Notes under the pieces: model-generated
Database searches by the model: none
The model's input: only the letters and a program-made list of their open reading frames with translations
What the model was told of the DNA's origin: nothing
Part shown: one piece after another, positions 10,135 to 22,576 of the stretch
Numbering within the stretch: position 1 is the first letter of the stretch
Layout: every line of letters begins with the position of its first letter
Source: Gnetum montanum
Taxonomy: Eukaryota > Streptophyta > Gnetopsida > Gnetales > Gnetaceae
DNA: 64,000 bases
Assembly: GCA_015680685.1 (NCBI GenBank)
Contig: MNCI01020439.1
Span: 129,847-193,846, forward strand
Direction: 5' to 3'
Position numbers and translations under genes: made by a program

Positions 10135-13100
10135 ATGGATGCAATTTTATCTGCACCGCTAGTTTTAACAGGATTACAGGGCAAAATCATTAGACAGCTT
10201 GATCCCACACTAGTAGAGACTAACCTTGCCCTTAACGACGCAATTATAGCCATGTCAGAAACATCTCTAGACTGGCCAGAGCAATCAATGCACATGCTAG
10301 ATCTGGAAGCTGGAGATGTAACTGAAGACCCCCTCAATGAGGTCTCTGTGGTTGCGCATAGGGATGAGACTAAAACTCTCAATGTTAGTTCTCTATTAGA
10401 CAAAAAGACACATGATGACATAAAACAGGTCCTCCAGAATAACATCACGGTGTTTGCATGGTCATACGAGGATATGCCGGGACTAGACCCACGGTTAATT
10501 CAACACAATATAATCCTAGATCCCCATATCAAAGCTGTCAAAAAGAAAGCACAAAAAATCAAGCCAGAAGTCACGCTAGCAGTACGTGATGAAATCACTA
10601 AACTGTACCAGGCAGGTTTTATTCACACGGTTGATTACTCAGACTGGGTATCCAACATTGTAGTGGTTCCCAAAAAAATAGGAGGAATACGCATTTGCAT
10701 AGACTTCCAGGACTTGAACAAAGCTACAATCAAAGATAACTTCCCATTGCCGAGTATCGATCAATTGGTGGATACAACCGCTGGACATGCGCTTTTGTCC
10801 TTCATGGATGGATTCTCAGGCTATAATCAAATACGCATCAACCCAGAGCACCAGCTAACAATGACATTCATGAAACCCTAGGGGACCTTTTGTTACACCA
10901 TGATGTCTTTTGGGTTAAAAAATGCCAGAGCGACGTATCAATGAGCCATGATATACATCTTTAGCGATTACCTCCTAGGGAGACTAAATGATTATGTTGA
11001 CGATATAGCTATTAGGTCTATAAAGTCAGAGGATCTGGAGTTAGTCCTTAAAATATGTTCTAAATACGACCTCCGGCTCAACCCAAAAAAGTGTGTGTTA
11101 GGAGTCAAAACCGGACGCATGCTGGGTTTTGTGGTTTCGGAAACTGGTATATGCGTAGATCCTGACAAAGTCAAAGCCATTGTTGAATTGACACCCCCTA
11201 CAAGTCTTAAGCAATTACGTGGATTACAGGGGACGTTATAGTTTATCAGGTGGTTCATCTCGAGATTACCCTATAAATTACAACCTATGCAACATTTGCT
11301 TACGAAGGGGGTTAATTTTGAATGGACGGATGATTGCCAGCGTGCGTTTGACAGCTTGAAGCAAGAGCTTCAACGCTTGCCAACATTTTTCCCACCACAA
11401 AGGGATCTACCATTTTACATCTACCTTGCAACTTCAGACGTAGCCTTGGCAGCATTACTCTATCAAAGGAGGGATGATGGGTCGGAAGTACCCATCTACT
11501 ACTTGAGTCATGCTCTATGTGCGTATGAAATGAGGTACAACAAAGTAGAGTGTAACTGCTTAGCGTTAGTATTTACGCTCAAGAAGTGTAGGCATTATCT
11601 TTTCCATAGCCAAGTTAACATCATTTGTAAAAATAACATCCTTAGGGTCATTACGCATAACTTATACGAAAGTAGTAAAATAGCTCGTTGGAAGGCTATC
11701 ACGGCAGAATTCAATCTGCATTACATTGGCCAATCTTCTACGAAAGGCCAGGCGATAGCCAACCAATTAGTAACATCACCTATTGACAGTCAGGCAACCA
11801 TAGAGCCTGAGTTTTCGGATGAACATGTACATAGCTTAAGCCCTATCTTAACAGGCCCCGAAGCGACGTTGTATTTTGACAGAGCTTCAACCGTTAGAGG
11901 CGGCAGTGCTGCCACAGTCATTACGCTATCACCTGAGGATGTGTGTCTTCACGCTTATCGCTTGACCTTCCCTTGTACGAACAATGTGGCAGAGTACGAG
12001 GGGCTCCTCAGGGGATTACTAACTACCAGAGAGCTTGATGTTCGACACCTGGCAATTAGGGGTGACTCGATGCTCATTATAAATCAGATCACAGGAGTCT
12101 ACGGTTGAAAGGCTGCGCATTTACAACCCTACTGCGATATGGCTAATGATCTTCTAAAGCGGTTCGCGACCATCGATGCCCAACACATGCCATGAAATGA
12201 TAACACATTGGCCGATGCACTAACTACGCTAGCCTTAAACATGCCATCACATCTATTCGACACTTGTCCTGCTTTATTAATAGATTGTATAGGTCTTATC
12301 ATTCAGGCAATGCAAATATCTTCGCTTCTCGAGGATAGCACGCTAGAATGGTATGACAACATCAACACTTACATCTTGCAAGGCGAGCTACCACACGAGT
12401 TAACACGCATGCAGAAAGATGCTATTCACTAGTGAGCTAGGAAGTACGTCATCATAGGAGACAATACCCTCTGTATACGCTCTTTTGATGGAGTACTGCT
12501 TACTTGCATTAACAAAGATCAGGCACAACGCATAGTTGGTGAAGTCCACGAGGGGTTATGCGGAGGACACATAGCGCCACGAGCCATGGCCTCTAAAATA
12601 TGTTGCTTAGGATATTAATAGCCATACATGGAAAAAGATTTCCTTACAAAGGTCAAAACATGCAACACGTGTCAAGGTTACGCGAATCTCATACACGTGT
12701 CGCCTACAGAACTCCATACGACCCAGATCACATGGCCCTTTCAACGATGGGGACTAGACATCATAGGGCCCATCACGCCAAAGTCTTCCGTAGGGTGTAA
12801 CTTCATCATCACAGCTACTGAGTACTTCACGAAGTGGGTGGAAGCCATCCCTTTGCGGAAGATCACGTCTCAACAGATCTGTCACTTCATTCTAGATAAC
12901 ATCGTAACCAGATTTGGCCTCCCGATGACTATCGTGATCGATAATGGTCCATAATTTAGTAGTACGGAAACCAAATATTTTTGTGACAATCTTGGCATCA
13001 AACAATATTTTTCCTCACCCTATTACCCGCAAGCGAACGGTCAAGTTGAAGCAACAAACAAAGTCATTATTAACCTTATCAAAAAAATGCTCGACAGCAA

Positions 13101-13590
13101 CAAGATACGGTGGCACGAAAAGATCCTCTATGTGTTATGGGCATATCGTACTACATGTAGGACGGCTACAGACAGTACGCCCTATAGCCTAGTCTACGGA
13201 TCTGAAGCAGTGTTGCCCCTCAAATTGCAAATTCCTTCTCTGAGAATGGTCCTCTCCATGATTATAAATGAGGCTCAACACACCGAGTCTCGAATCATGG
13301 ATTTGGATTCAATAGATGAGAAGCGAATACATACGATTGATACAATCGAGAAGTACCAAGACAAGTAGAGGCAAAAGCATCGTCATAATCTCTAGCAGCG
13401 TCCGATCAAGAAAGGAGATTTAGTTCTCAAGGATGTTCGCAAAACAGTAGGCAAATTCTTTACAAACTGGGAGGGCCCTTTCTTGGTGGCTGATGCGTAT
13501 AGCAACGGAGCATTCAAGTTAGCGAATGTCGATAGAAACGAGTTACCAAATCCTGTTAAACATATATATCTAAAGCGGTACTACATATAG
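10135..13590 (+). pseudogene. pol of element II (RT, two RNase H domains, integrase)
   Basis: The enzymes for reverse transcription and integration lie in one frame of about 1,151 codons with no frameshift but ten or so stops. Order: a short N-terminal spacer; RT with F-M-D-G-F-S-G-Y-N-Q (residue ~223) and Y-V-D-D (~286); a first RNase H (~420-540); a connecting G-Q-A-I-A-N; a second, Tat-type RNase H (Y-F-D-R-A-S at ~580, then N-N-V-A-E-Y-E-G and R-G-D-S); integrase with an H-x-G-x-C-G-G-H / C-N-T-C zinc site (~805-847), then D (W-G-L-D), D (I-D-N-G-P) and E (G-Q-V-E-A-T-N-K) with 35 residues between the last two; and a C-terminal domain. The ATG is chosen because an M-D start recurs in frame in element VI and the P-L ... 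G-K-I block follows at the same distance. Many stops are TGG-to-TAG, CAG-to-TAG or CGA-to-TGA. Confidence 0.9.
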
Positions 13591-13616
13591 TTGCATCTCC
13601 AGTGTGAACATTAGGT

Positions 13617-14115
13617 ATGGCAACCATCGTCCGCTATGACGCTAAACTGGCAACCACCGTCCGCTACGACGTTAAACTGGCATTCCTTTCACGCGTCCAC
13701 CACGACGCTAAACTGGCACTGAGCGTCCACCACGACGTAAAACTGACAAGTTGCAACTGTTCACTACAACGTAAAACTAGCAGTGTTGTACAGGTCCACC
13801 AAGACGAAAAACTGGCATCTTTTGCACGCGTCCGCCATGATGCTAAACTTGCACCGACTATCCGCCATGACACAAATTTGGCACAGGTAAGTAGTCGTCT
13901 GTTGAGACGTGACACCAGCACATATTTGTCCCTGGGCCATGACATGAAACTGGCATCTACAGCACGGTCTGCTGAGACCATAAATCAGCTCTACCACCAT
14001 CCGCTACGATGTAAAACTAGTACTTTTCGGTCCACCCAGACTTTAAATTGGGACCATGGTCTGCTGAGACTTAAAAACAGCAACGACAGTCTACCAGGAC
14101 TTAAAACTAGGACTT
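13617..14115 (+). repeat. TTAAACTGGCA tandem repeat in 3' UTR of element II
   Basis: About a dozen degenerate units of 30-45 bases on the pattern CGTCCGCTACGACGTTAAACTGGCA start 27 bases after the pol stop. Hypervariable tandem repeats between pol and the 3' LTR are documented for Tat/Ogre elements. Open frames on either strand here are products of the repeat and not genes. Confidence 0.85.
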
Positions 14116-15222
14116 ACAGGCTACCATCATGCAAATCAAGCAAGTGTAATCATCTCTGTGCAGCCACAAAACAATTGGGGTGGGGTACTGGGATAGTCCC
14201 ACCGTCGCTACCTCACCGGCATCCTGCTTATTCCTCAGATGTGCTGAAAGGCATACTACTGACCCCTCGAAGATGCCATCACCTCACCCATTGTAGCGGT
14301 AGCACCTCTAAGAGTTTAGTTTCACCGACCGGAGCCTCGAAGGAGTTCTCATCAACAACGACCTTGGGGATCTCCGCTCATCATCACTATTAGACTCTGG
14401 CTTCACAGATTCACCTAGCTGGTTCTTTGCATAACCAGTCAGGTGCGCTGAGTCTGATGTTCTTTGGCGGTAATATGCTGGGCCGAGGAGCGTCAATGTT
14501 GAAGACTCTAGCCTTGTGTCCTCCTTCACAGCCCATTCACTTTATCTCGCCTCAAATAGTACTTGTTTCAACAACCTCGCCAGTAATTCGCACGAGCAAT
14601 GGTATCCTCTTTTTTCTTCTTTGGTTGCAGGTTACTTGCTTCGAGGATGTCGTTCAAAGGTGCGTTCATCTGAGTGGTGAAATACAAACAGCATTTTGAA
14701 ATGACTGCCTAGGTTATCCTATCCACTTAGGAGTGCATCCCTATTTTCCTTATAACCCTATCCCTAGCTCTTACTTCTCTGTGTCTCCACCATCTGTTTC
14801 CCATACGCAAAATGTATATACGCAGCACATGTTGTCCGCATTCGCATTACAATCAAGTCCATAAAACTGGCATAACGTAACTCGCCTAGTGGATGCAAAA
14901 AAAATGGGGGTCAGCAAAATGGGTGAAACACATCTCACCTAGGCCATGTAGATGCAACACAACTCGTCTATGCAAGCCCCTTCATCTACAAAATGATGGC
15001 ATAACTCCATGCAAACCCAATCGTAGGAGAAAGCCTAAGTGCTTATGCATGAAAAGTTATCCCTACTCATTTGGGTCTTCTCCAAGCCTCATTTGAGTCT
15101 TCCCCGAACCTGTTTCCTCCTATACTATCCTATCTCCTGTTTCCCTCATCTCTGTACCTCTATGTTGACAGGGCGATACTTGAGTAACCATTGATGAATG
15201 TTGTTGGTACTTTCACCTATCC
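14116..15222 (+). other. Unique part of element II 3' UTR
   Basis: No protein gene is supported. Degenerate words of the type GYAACRCAACTCGYC recur at 14875-14990, and similar words occur in the same place in elements IV (24430-24560) and V (30790-30860), so this is a conserved but non-coding part of the 3' UTR. Confidence 0.5.
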
Positions 15223-15297
15223 GGTGTTTCGTATTCTTTGTCGACGTCTTTTAGGCAAGCCCTCTAACCGTAAACAAAGAGGGGAAATTGAAACACC
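15223..15297 (+). other. PPT within an inverted repeat at the 3' LTR border (element II)
   Basis: The polypurine tract ACAAAGAGGGGAAA ends two bases before the LTR. The flanking arms GGTGTTTC (15223) and GAAACACC (15290), plus inner arms CTTTGT and ACAAAG, can pair into a stem that holds the tract and the first LTR bases. The same arrangement is at 24803-24877, 31096-31171 and 43331-43409. Confidence 0.7.
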
Positions 15298-16851
15298 ATA
15301 GAAATTGCGAATCGGCCTGAAGCGAAGATTCGCGATTCGGGCGAAAGTTTGCAATGACAATCTAGAAGACAGAACAAAGCAAGGAGGCGCGCAGCATCAA
15401 ATCTCCAAGTTTCTCATAGATTTTAAACTTACTTTGTTTTCTCTCTTTACGCTACATTACACAACATAGCGTAGTGTCACTCAGCGTAATTCCATTTAGC
15501 ATAGTCTGATATCAAAAGGTGACTTACTTTGGCAGATTTGATGAAGTCCAATGCCTAAGTAGCGTAATATGCGATTTTTCATGTATTTTGCTTACTCTTT
15601 TGTCTGGGATTGAGTTTACGCTCTGTTACGCAAAGCAGCGTAACAAGCTTCAAAAGTCAAAAGTCCAAGGAAGCACAGAAAATCGGGTCCTTTCTTTTAC
15701 AGATTGGTCATCTTACGCTCGTTACGCTATGCAGCATACACCATGCGTAATCCATTGACAAGTTGAATCATTTTTTGTGCGTTATTACGCTTCGTGGCGT
15801 GAATAAGCATGAAACAGCTGGCATCAACTATTCTCATGCTCTATTACACTCTGCCATGCAATGCAACATAAACGAGTGTAACACAGCGTAAAACCGGTTA
15901 AAGCAGTTATGCATTTGCTACCCACACATACAATACGCTGATAAGCGTATCGTGCGTAATCATGAAGCAGCTTCGGCAAAGGTGTTGACAGCGCATGTTG
16001 CAAATATGACGCGACGTAGCCAGTTTCAACATAAATTTGGTCAAGTCAATGGCATTTTGAAGGTTTGAAACACGTGTCATCAAGGCCATGCCTTCTCCAC
16101 ATGTTGTCGAACTTATAAATACTCCAGTTGGCGAAGAAAAAAACCCCCCGACATTTTTGTAACTTTTGGTAGCATCACCTTTTAGTAGAGACAGAAGACA
16201 TTTTGCTTGAGCATTGGCAGCAGGAGCGATTATTTCTTTGGTGAAAACACAGCTCTCTCTATTGGTGATCATTGGCAGTTTTAAGCAGAGACTACCGAAG
16301 GCAAAAAGAGCAGATCAGAGATCGAGAGATTATCCGGTGCGGTTTGTAAGGTTTATTGATCAAAAACATTTGATCAATAGACGTCAGAGCTTGACCTTCC
16401 TTGCATCCCATCTCTGGCTTATGAGGTAGATTGAACTCCATTCTATGCTTCCTATTGAACAATTTTCTTGTTATTTTGTGTATGTTTCGCATAGGATAAG
16501 CGAAGCTTTTCCATTGAAAATTTGTATACAATACACCCATTTTTCAGGTCAAAGTACAGATCTGGGAATTGTGCATTTTTTTTAAATTTGATCCTTCCTG
16601 TCATGTTGACGTTGTTGTTATCTACATTGTTTTCTTCTCGTTTGGTGATTCACTAAATCAGATTGTTCCACGGAATACCTACAATATTCATCAATTTACT
16701 GATTGAGTAAGTCCCTGTCTGATCGAAAAGACCGTTCAGGGCACTGCGGATTCGTTTCCTCCAACACGGCCCTCACACGGATCCATGGTTAAAACTGTGT
16801 ACATAGATTTTTGTTTGGTATTTCCAGCTACCGACATTTTCCATCGTTACA
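15289..16851 (+). repeat. 3' LTR of element II
   Basis: Begins TGAAACACC directly after the PPT and ends CCATCGTTACA. It aligns at both ends with the LTRs of IV and V. The U3 part (15440-15960) is crowded with short inverted words around TACGCT/AGCGTA. A TATAAATA box lies at 16114. Its mate is left of the window. Confidence 0.87.
16114..16121 (+). promoter_or_regulatory. LTR TATA box, element II
   Basis: TATAAATA sits at the same place as in the LTRs of elements IV (25829) and V (32172), downstream of the palindrome-rich U3. It is the likely core promoter in the LTR. Confidence 0.6.
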
Positions 16852-19800
16852 CATGTGATGGCGGTTGGTCTAATTAGCTCTGTAAGCCCCAATTGTTCGA
16901 CGATGGGATAGGGTACAAGATTTGTAGCGGCTCCATCATCTACATGCACTCTATGTATCTTAAATTGGTTTATTCATATTTTTATGAACATAGGTGCTAT
17001 TGTTACCTCTCTGGTTTTCTCATCCACTTTGACGTTGTCATTGTGGAAACTCAATGGCTTAGGAGTTGACCCTTGAGGTGAGTACATTACCGCATGAATT
17101 GAAGGTTCATTTGGAGGCAAGTCTTCGCTTACTGGGATGGATGTCAACATGCACACTAGAGCTTCGCGATGGGTTTGGGAGGTTAACACCAGGTCGTATA
17201 AGATTAGTGAAGTGTTTTTTTGTTTGAGTGCTTGCGTGACCTGCGTTAGAGCTGTTGCTAGATCTCTACTGTTGGGCGCATGTTTATCAGTAGTTACTTG
17301 GTCCATTGGGCCCAACAGTTTTATTTCATGCATAGTTGGTTTGTCATTTTTACCAAGAATCGTCAATTTGGGCATATCATATTTTCTAGATGATTCACCC
17401 TCATAGCCTGTGTTTGGTTTATCGTTATGTGATGTCATGGGTATTGCATTTAGCGGGGTAGGTTTAGGAGGTCATAAGGCTAGCCGTTGACGCTCCTTCT
17501 CCAAGTGTTCACGTGTAAGCTTATCTGCTAGGTGTTCTCATGTGTAGCGTGGGAGTGCAGTTGGTTTCGTGACTTCAAGTTGTTTTGGAACTTGTACTAC
17601 ATATGGAGAAGGGTGGGGTTGTTGTTGGACAGTTGCATGCGGTTGACTGTTAGGTTGGCTGGGCAAATTGATGACATAAGGGCTGGGCTTATTCTGTGTC
17701 TACGAAGAGGAGGATTGCTGGTCACCAGGATGTTCGGGTGTCTTAACGATGTATGGCGTTGGCCTAGCTAGGGGTTGTACCTCCACTGTTGTGACCACAG
17801 GTGGTACTCAGACTACGTAGGGGCCAGACCGAACAGGAGGTGTTGGTGAGTTTGCAGTACCAACAGCGGGAGGCATGCACACCACGTATGGTTTTTCGTG
17901 TGTCAGGGTGTTAGGAGTTGCTATAACCGGGGAAACTCGGATGACATAAGGTTTTTGTGAGGGGTATGATGGTTGAGGCACAGATGTTTGTACAGTGGGT
18001 GGAATACACACTACAAATGGTTTATTAGATGTTTGTTGCGCATGGTCGGAATAGACGGTGTTAATGTTAGGTGTTTCATGTTTGTTATCGAGGTAGATTG
18101 TGCTGATCACGTATGGTGCCTCTTTGGTATTTAGAGGATCTTTCTACACACCCATGGCCTGGTTTTGTGGTTGGACCGGGTTGGCTTCATCAAAAGTGAT
18201 CTGACCTCCGTCGATCATTCGTTGGATATCTTGTTTTAGGGTGAAACAGTAATCCATGCCATGCCCATTACGTTGATGATAATCGTAGAAACAGTCCATT
18301 CTAAAGCCTTTTGGTACTGGGGGCTCATCTGGCGTTACTAGGCTTGGGTTCTGAACCAATTGATAGAACCGATCATGCCTTTGGATCACTATAGGGGACA
18401 ACTGTTTATGTTTTATTAATCTAGCCTTCAGGAGTTGGTCGAACAACTGCGATGGTTTCATGGGTAGTGGTGTGTATTGAGAGGGGTCCTTCATCTCGAA
18501 GTTTCTCGTACGATTCAGTATTGGGTTCTGTGATGAGGATGATTCTGGTGCGGTCGTGGGAGTGAGTTTAGAGTAATTAGTAGGGGCAGTAGGCAGTTTG
18601 CTTTATTTTTCCACATTTTCTTGTTGTGCTTCTGCTAATGATGCTATAGTTGGTTTAACCTTCTCTTTATTTTTCTTACTTTGTTGATTCTTAAGGGATG
18701 AATATGCAGGATCATGGCTGTTTTGTGCGGCCTCCTCTATGTTCTTGATCTGTAAAAATGCTTGACTGAGGTTACATGCATTGAGATAGTATAGTTTGGA
18801 TTTGACAAAGTTGTTGACAGCCCCCTCTAGGATAGTGAGGAGATATGTCTTTGGGATCGGCTCGTGGAGTTCATTGAGAGTAGCACTCCACTGTTGGATG
18901 AATTTTTGGACAAGTTCAAGGGGTGCTTGTTTAACTTGTATGAGGCTATCAAGTGTTGCCTTAGGCTTCAAGTTATACTTGAACCTGGTGACGAATTGCT
19001 ACAGAAAATCTTCCAGAGAAGATACTGAGTTTCGTGGCAAGGCCCGATACCAATCAAGTGCTCTCCCTGCAAGGGACATGGGGAACACTCGCAGAATGGC
19101 ATGTTGCCATGCCTGAAGCAGTGTACATTCTAGTCTAAATGTTATGAGGTGAGCATTGGGGTTTGTCTCCCCATTGTATTTAGTCAACGTGGGTAAAGAT
19201 ACACCTTTGGGTAATGTTAGAGGTGGAACTGAAGAGTTGATGGGGTCATCGTGATAGAAGTCCACTACCTTGAGGTCCCCATCGGCGGCTGTCTTGAGGC
19301 GCTTGACCTCGTCGGTTAGCTCCTGCATTAGCTTTTTAGCGTCAACCTAGTCTTGGGAACTAGGTAAGATAGCATGTTGGGGATGTTGTATGGTATACAG
19401 ATTCGATTGTTGGATAGTGGGCTGGAAGGTAGAAAGTTGTGTAATGGGAGGCTGCGCTTGCTGAATATTCGTGGTGGGTGGTACTAGGGGCGGCACATTG
19501 TAGGCAAGGGGTTGTTGTTATTGTGGTTGTCCTTGAGGGATGTTAGCTGGTAGAATTGTGTGAGGTGGTATGATATAATGGGGGGGTTGATGTGATTGAG
19601 CACCAATCGCTGTCCATTGCCTGGTCATGTTTTGTGTAGGAACCCCCTGAACTTGTTGGGTTACAGTTGTGAAGGATGTTCCTTGGGTTGGGATCTGCGG
19701 TATGTAATGAGCGGATGTAGAAGTTGGTATCACATGTGGCATCCCAATCACTCAGGGTGGGAAGGTTACTCCTACATTATTTTGAGGAGGTTGCATTTGT

Positions 19801-20432
19801 AAGAACGGGGGTACTGTGGTTGCAGGAGGAATTGCAAGGGGAAGCGTGTTGACTTGAACATCGGTTGCTGGAGGAATGAGGATGAGAGTGGGTGCCTCTT
19901 GTTGAGGCACATGCGCTTGTGTGATTTTGAATGGCTAGAGGGACGTAGTTTCACCCATGAATGGGTGAAATGACGGGTTTGTATAAGTTTGTGGGCTGAG
20001 GGTGTGGTACAAATCTTTGTGCTCGGATTGAGCTACGAAGTCATCCTCCTCTTCCAATTGAGGATTTACCATGGACTGGTCTAGGGGCTGATTCTTTAGT
20101 AGTAGGAGCTGAGAGATAAGCTCAGAGTAATGCTCTGGGAGAGGAATGATATCGTATGGTGTAGGGATGAACTCATGTCCTCCCCTGTGAAAAAATTCAT
20201 ATTATCTTTTAACCTCCATCTCAGTTTGGTCCACGGTTAGGCCTGCTTGTATTTTCACGCATATGAGATTGTATTGGTCCTGAGTTATGATGTTAAACGA
20301 TAGGTTCCTCCCTTGTAGTCTAAGAGACTGACGAGGCCCCACAGTGGGTTATACCATAGGTTGTTGAATGGCCATGGTGACTACGATGTCTGTGATTGGC
20401 TTGGTTGCAGCGTTGGAGTTTGCAGTGTTCAT
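16852..20432 (-). pseudogene. gag-pro of element III, truncated in protease
   Basis: Same single-frame precursor as in I and VI: gag domain at about 19250-18800, zinc-knuckle cluster near 18255-18295, then P-Y-V-V/I-C/R proline repeats at 18110-17570. It ends a few codons past D-D-G-A, where element II begins. The reading frame stays in register from end to end, so inactivation is by point stops and the insertion. The ATG matches the second Met of element VI; the first is lost. The upstream zinc-binding residues read C-F-Y-D-Y-H ... G-H-G-M-D-Y-C. Confidence 0.85.
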
Positions 20433-21041
20433 GATGGGTAGTTGAGAATACAATACAGTGAAGGGATGTGAAACTGGTGTATTTAGTACGGATATACTGA
20501 GCATGGCGTAAACCTACGTTTGCTGGGTACAGTGTATAGAGTGGAACTCAGCGTATAGGCTTCAATGACCAGCGTATAGTGACAGCGTATAGGTATACCT
20601 TAAAACATATAGGCAGAGTAGCGTACAGTGTAAGGTAAGCAGCGTAGATGGAGTTTACAGCGTAGAGGGTGGACAGAGTCAGCATTTAGCGTAGACAGAG
20701 TCTACAACGTAGAGCATGTAGTGTAAACGCAGTAGTGTAGATGCTGGGAGGTTTGCAGACAGAGTCGGCATAAACGCAACAACGTAGATGCTGAGAGGTT
20801 TGCAGACAGAGTCGACGTAAACACAACAGTGTAGACACTAGGAGGTTTGCAGACAGAGTCGGTGTAAATATAGTAGCGTAGACGCTGGGAGGTTTGCAGA
20901 CAGAGTTGGCGTAAATGCAGCAGCGTAGACGCTGGGAGGTTTGTAGACAGAGTTAGCGTAAACACAGTAGCATAGATGCTGGGATTTCTGAAGCACAGTA
21001 AGTTTTAAGCAGTTTCAGGAACTCCTTCTAGCGCCATTTTT
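20433..21041 (-). repeat. Leader of element III with 47-bp tandem repeat and PBS-like site
   Basis: From about 20720 to 20990 five to six copies of a roughly 47-base unit run in tandem (a core of GGGAGGTTTGCAGACAGAG flanked by CGTAGACGCT and CGTAAACGCA). Elements I and VI have scattered, less regular versions in the same leader. On the minus strand, five bases after the LTR, TGGCGCTAGAAGGAG is the likely primer-binding site; I cannot name the tRNA. Confidence 0.75.
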
Positions 21042-22576
21042 TGTACCATCTGAAATCGTCGGTGTCTGGCTGGAATGAAACAGAAACCTGGAGATCTCTG
21101 GACATGCACAAAAGAGCCTACCTTCACTTGAGGGTGAGTTGGAATTAACGAAGGCAGAGTACCTTGAGTGGTCCGCACGCAGATCAGGCAAGGATTTCCC
21201 CGAACGTATGCCGATATGCTATATGCTGGGTTATACGTAAAAGACGTAGTTGATGTACACGGAGCGTAAGCGTACAAGAGTGAAAATAATAAACATGCAA
21301 CGATTAATGAAAAACTATAATAGATTTTGGCAAATAAATATAGCAATATTATGGGGAGATGAGAGTTACAATGCACCAGTCTAACTCAGTTGTGACTTTG
21401 ACACAAGGTAGACAAATAGCCCCGGTTAATGCATGGATGACTATGTACTGGGTTCAACTGCAGGCACAGCATAAAAGCTGTCTGCTCGGCGTGCAAGGTA
21501 AGGTCCAGCATAAAGGGTTTTTGCTTTGTTCTCTCAGTGTCTTTGTTTCTCTTTGTCTTTGGTTTGCTCCAAATTTTCCCCCCTCGATCTAATGAAAAAT
21601 TGGGGTTTTTATATAGGTTTAGATGTTAGACTTGGGTTGGGTGACATGTGGTGCATTGACCAGGTCCGAAACAATAAAATTTTACAAGTGTTCAGCGTGT
21701 TGTACGCTAGTGTATACGGCTATACACTAGTGTATATTGTTGTATGCCAACGTATACACACTAGAGATGTGACCGCGGCATACAGACTTAATCAGAATAG
21801 AAGAAGTTGTTTGTCCTTCAGATTTGAATTCAGATGCCATGAAGATACTGCCTGTAGCTGTTCAGCTCAGTTGACCTTGATTTGACACTTTGTACATGTT
21901 GGGCATATACGTTGGGCGTATACGTTATGTCTGCTGGGCATATACGCTGTGTCTGTTGGGCGTATATGCTGTGTCTGCTGGGTGTATACGTTGGACATAT
22001 ACGCTGTGTCTACTAGGCGTATACGCTGGACATGTAGGATGTAGATGCTCAGCGTATAGACTCTAGGATGCATGATGTCAACATCTGATGATTGCTCTAT
22101 TCATGTGATTTGATGCCTTGTACCAAATCTTTCTCTAAAATGCTATTTCCATGTCATCTTCGGGGGTTGCATGCTGGGCGTATGCCTCAGTTGTACATGT
22201 TGAGCGTACATGTGAGGCGTGTACGCTGGGCGTATACGCTGTGGATGCAATCATGGGCATATACGCTAGGCGTATTCGTTGAGAATGTGAACTTGGGTGT
22301 ATACACTGTGAATGTTTCCTTAGGCGTATACGCTGGGTGTATACGATGAGAATGCATACTTAGTGAGAACTAAGTTTCTTAAGCACCAAAGTTACCATGT
22401 TTGATAGCCGATGTCGTCGTGGTTGTCGGTGGATCCCAGGGAACTGCTCCCCATTGAGTTTGACTCTGCTTGAAGTTGTCTATGGAGCCCTCAAGCTTTA
22501 GTCTTGTTAGGGAACATTATGACTTGGCTCGATTCTTATTGGAGAAGTACTAATCTCAAAATTTTGTGGTGTTTCA
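21042..22576 (-). repeat. 5' LTR of element III
   Basis: Bounded by TG...CA, with TGAAACACCACAAAATTTTG at its minus-strand start and CGATTTCAGATGGTACA at its end. It contains an array of GCGTATACGCT-type palindromes at 21890-22350 and, on the minus strand, a TATATAAAAA core promoter at about 21607-21616. It is the longest LTR of the minus-strand subfamily here and keeps the promoter lost from element I and from VI's 5' LTR. Confidence 0.88.

Larger units (their letters stand above)
6370..16851 (+). mobile_element. Element II: Tat-lineage LTR retrotransposon, 3' half
   Basis: Plus-strand element whose visible part runs from inside its antisense gene through pol, 3' tandem repeat, PPT and 3' LTR. 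Its gag-pro and 5' LTR must lie left of element I. Its LTR ends exactly where element III's protease gene resumes, so it inserted into element III. The following CATGT (16852-16856) is the expected target-duplication copy. It belongs to the same LTR subfamily as elements IV and V (LTR ends TGAAACACC ... CGNTACA). Confidence 0.88.
16852..22576 (-). mobile_element. Element III: Tat-lineage LTR retrotransposon, 5' part
   Basis: Minus-strand 5' LTR, PBS-like site, leader and gag-pro, cut inside the protease domain by element II. The rest (protease end, antisense block, pol, 3' LTR) must lie far left, beyond element II. Its LTR outer end abuts element IV's integrase, so it inserted there; 22577-22581 (ACTGC) is the predicted target-duplication copy. 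Confidence 0.87.

Noticed and set aside
13664-14000. Minus-strand frames with repeated A-S-W and S-L-A-S-W words
   Set aside because: Produced by the TTAAACTGGCA tandem repeat in the 3' UTR.
1-16851. One single element with an inverted left half (gag-pro minus, pol plus)
   Set aside because: A complete LTR border with TG...CA-type ends lies at 6369/6370, and both sides match different LTR subfamilies and different antisense-gene positions; nesting explains everything.
20702-20965. Open minus-strand frame with repeating L-Q-T-S-Q-R-L-R-Y-Y-like units
   Set aside because: It is the 47-bp leader repeat read as protein; not conserved in the leaders of elements I and VI.
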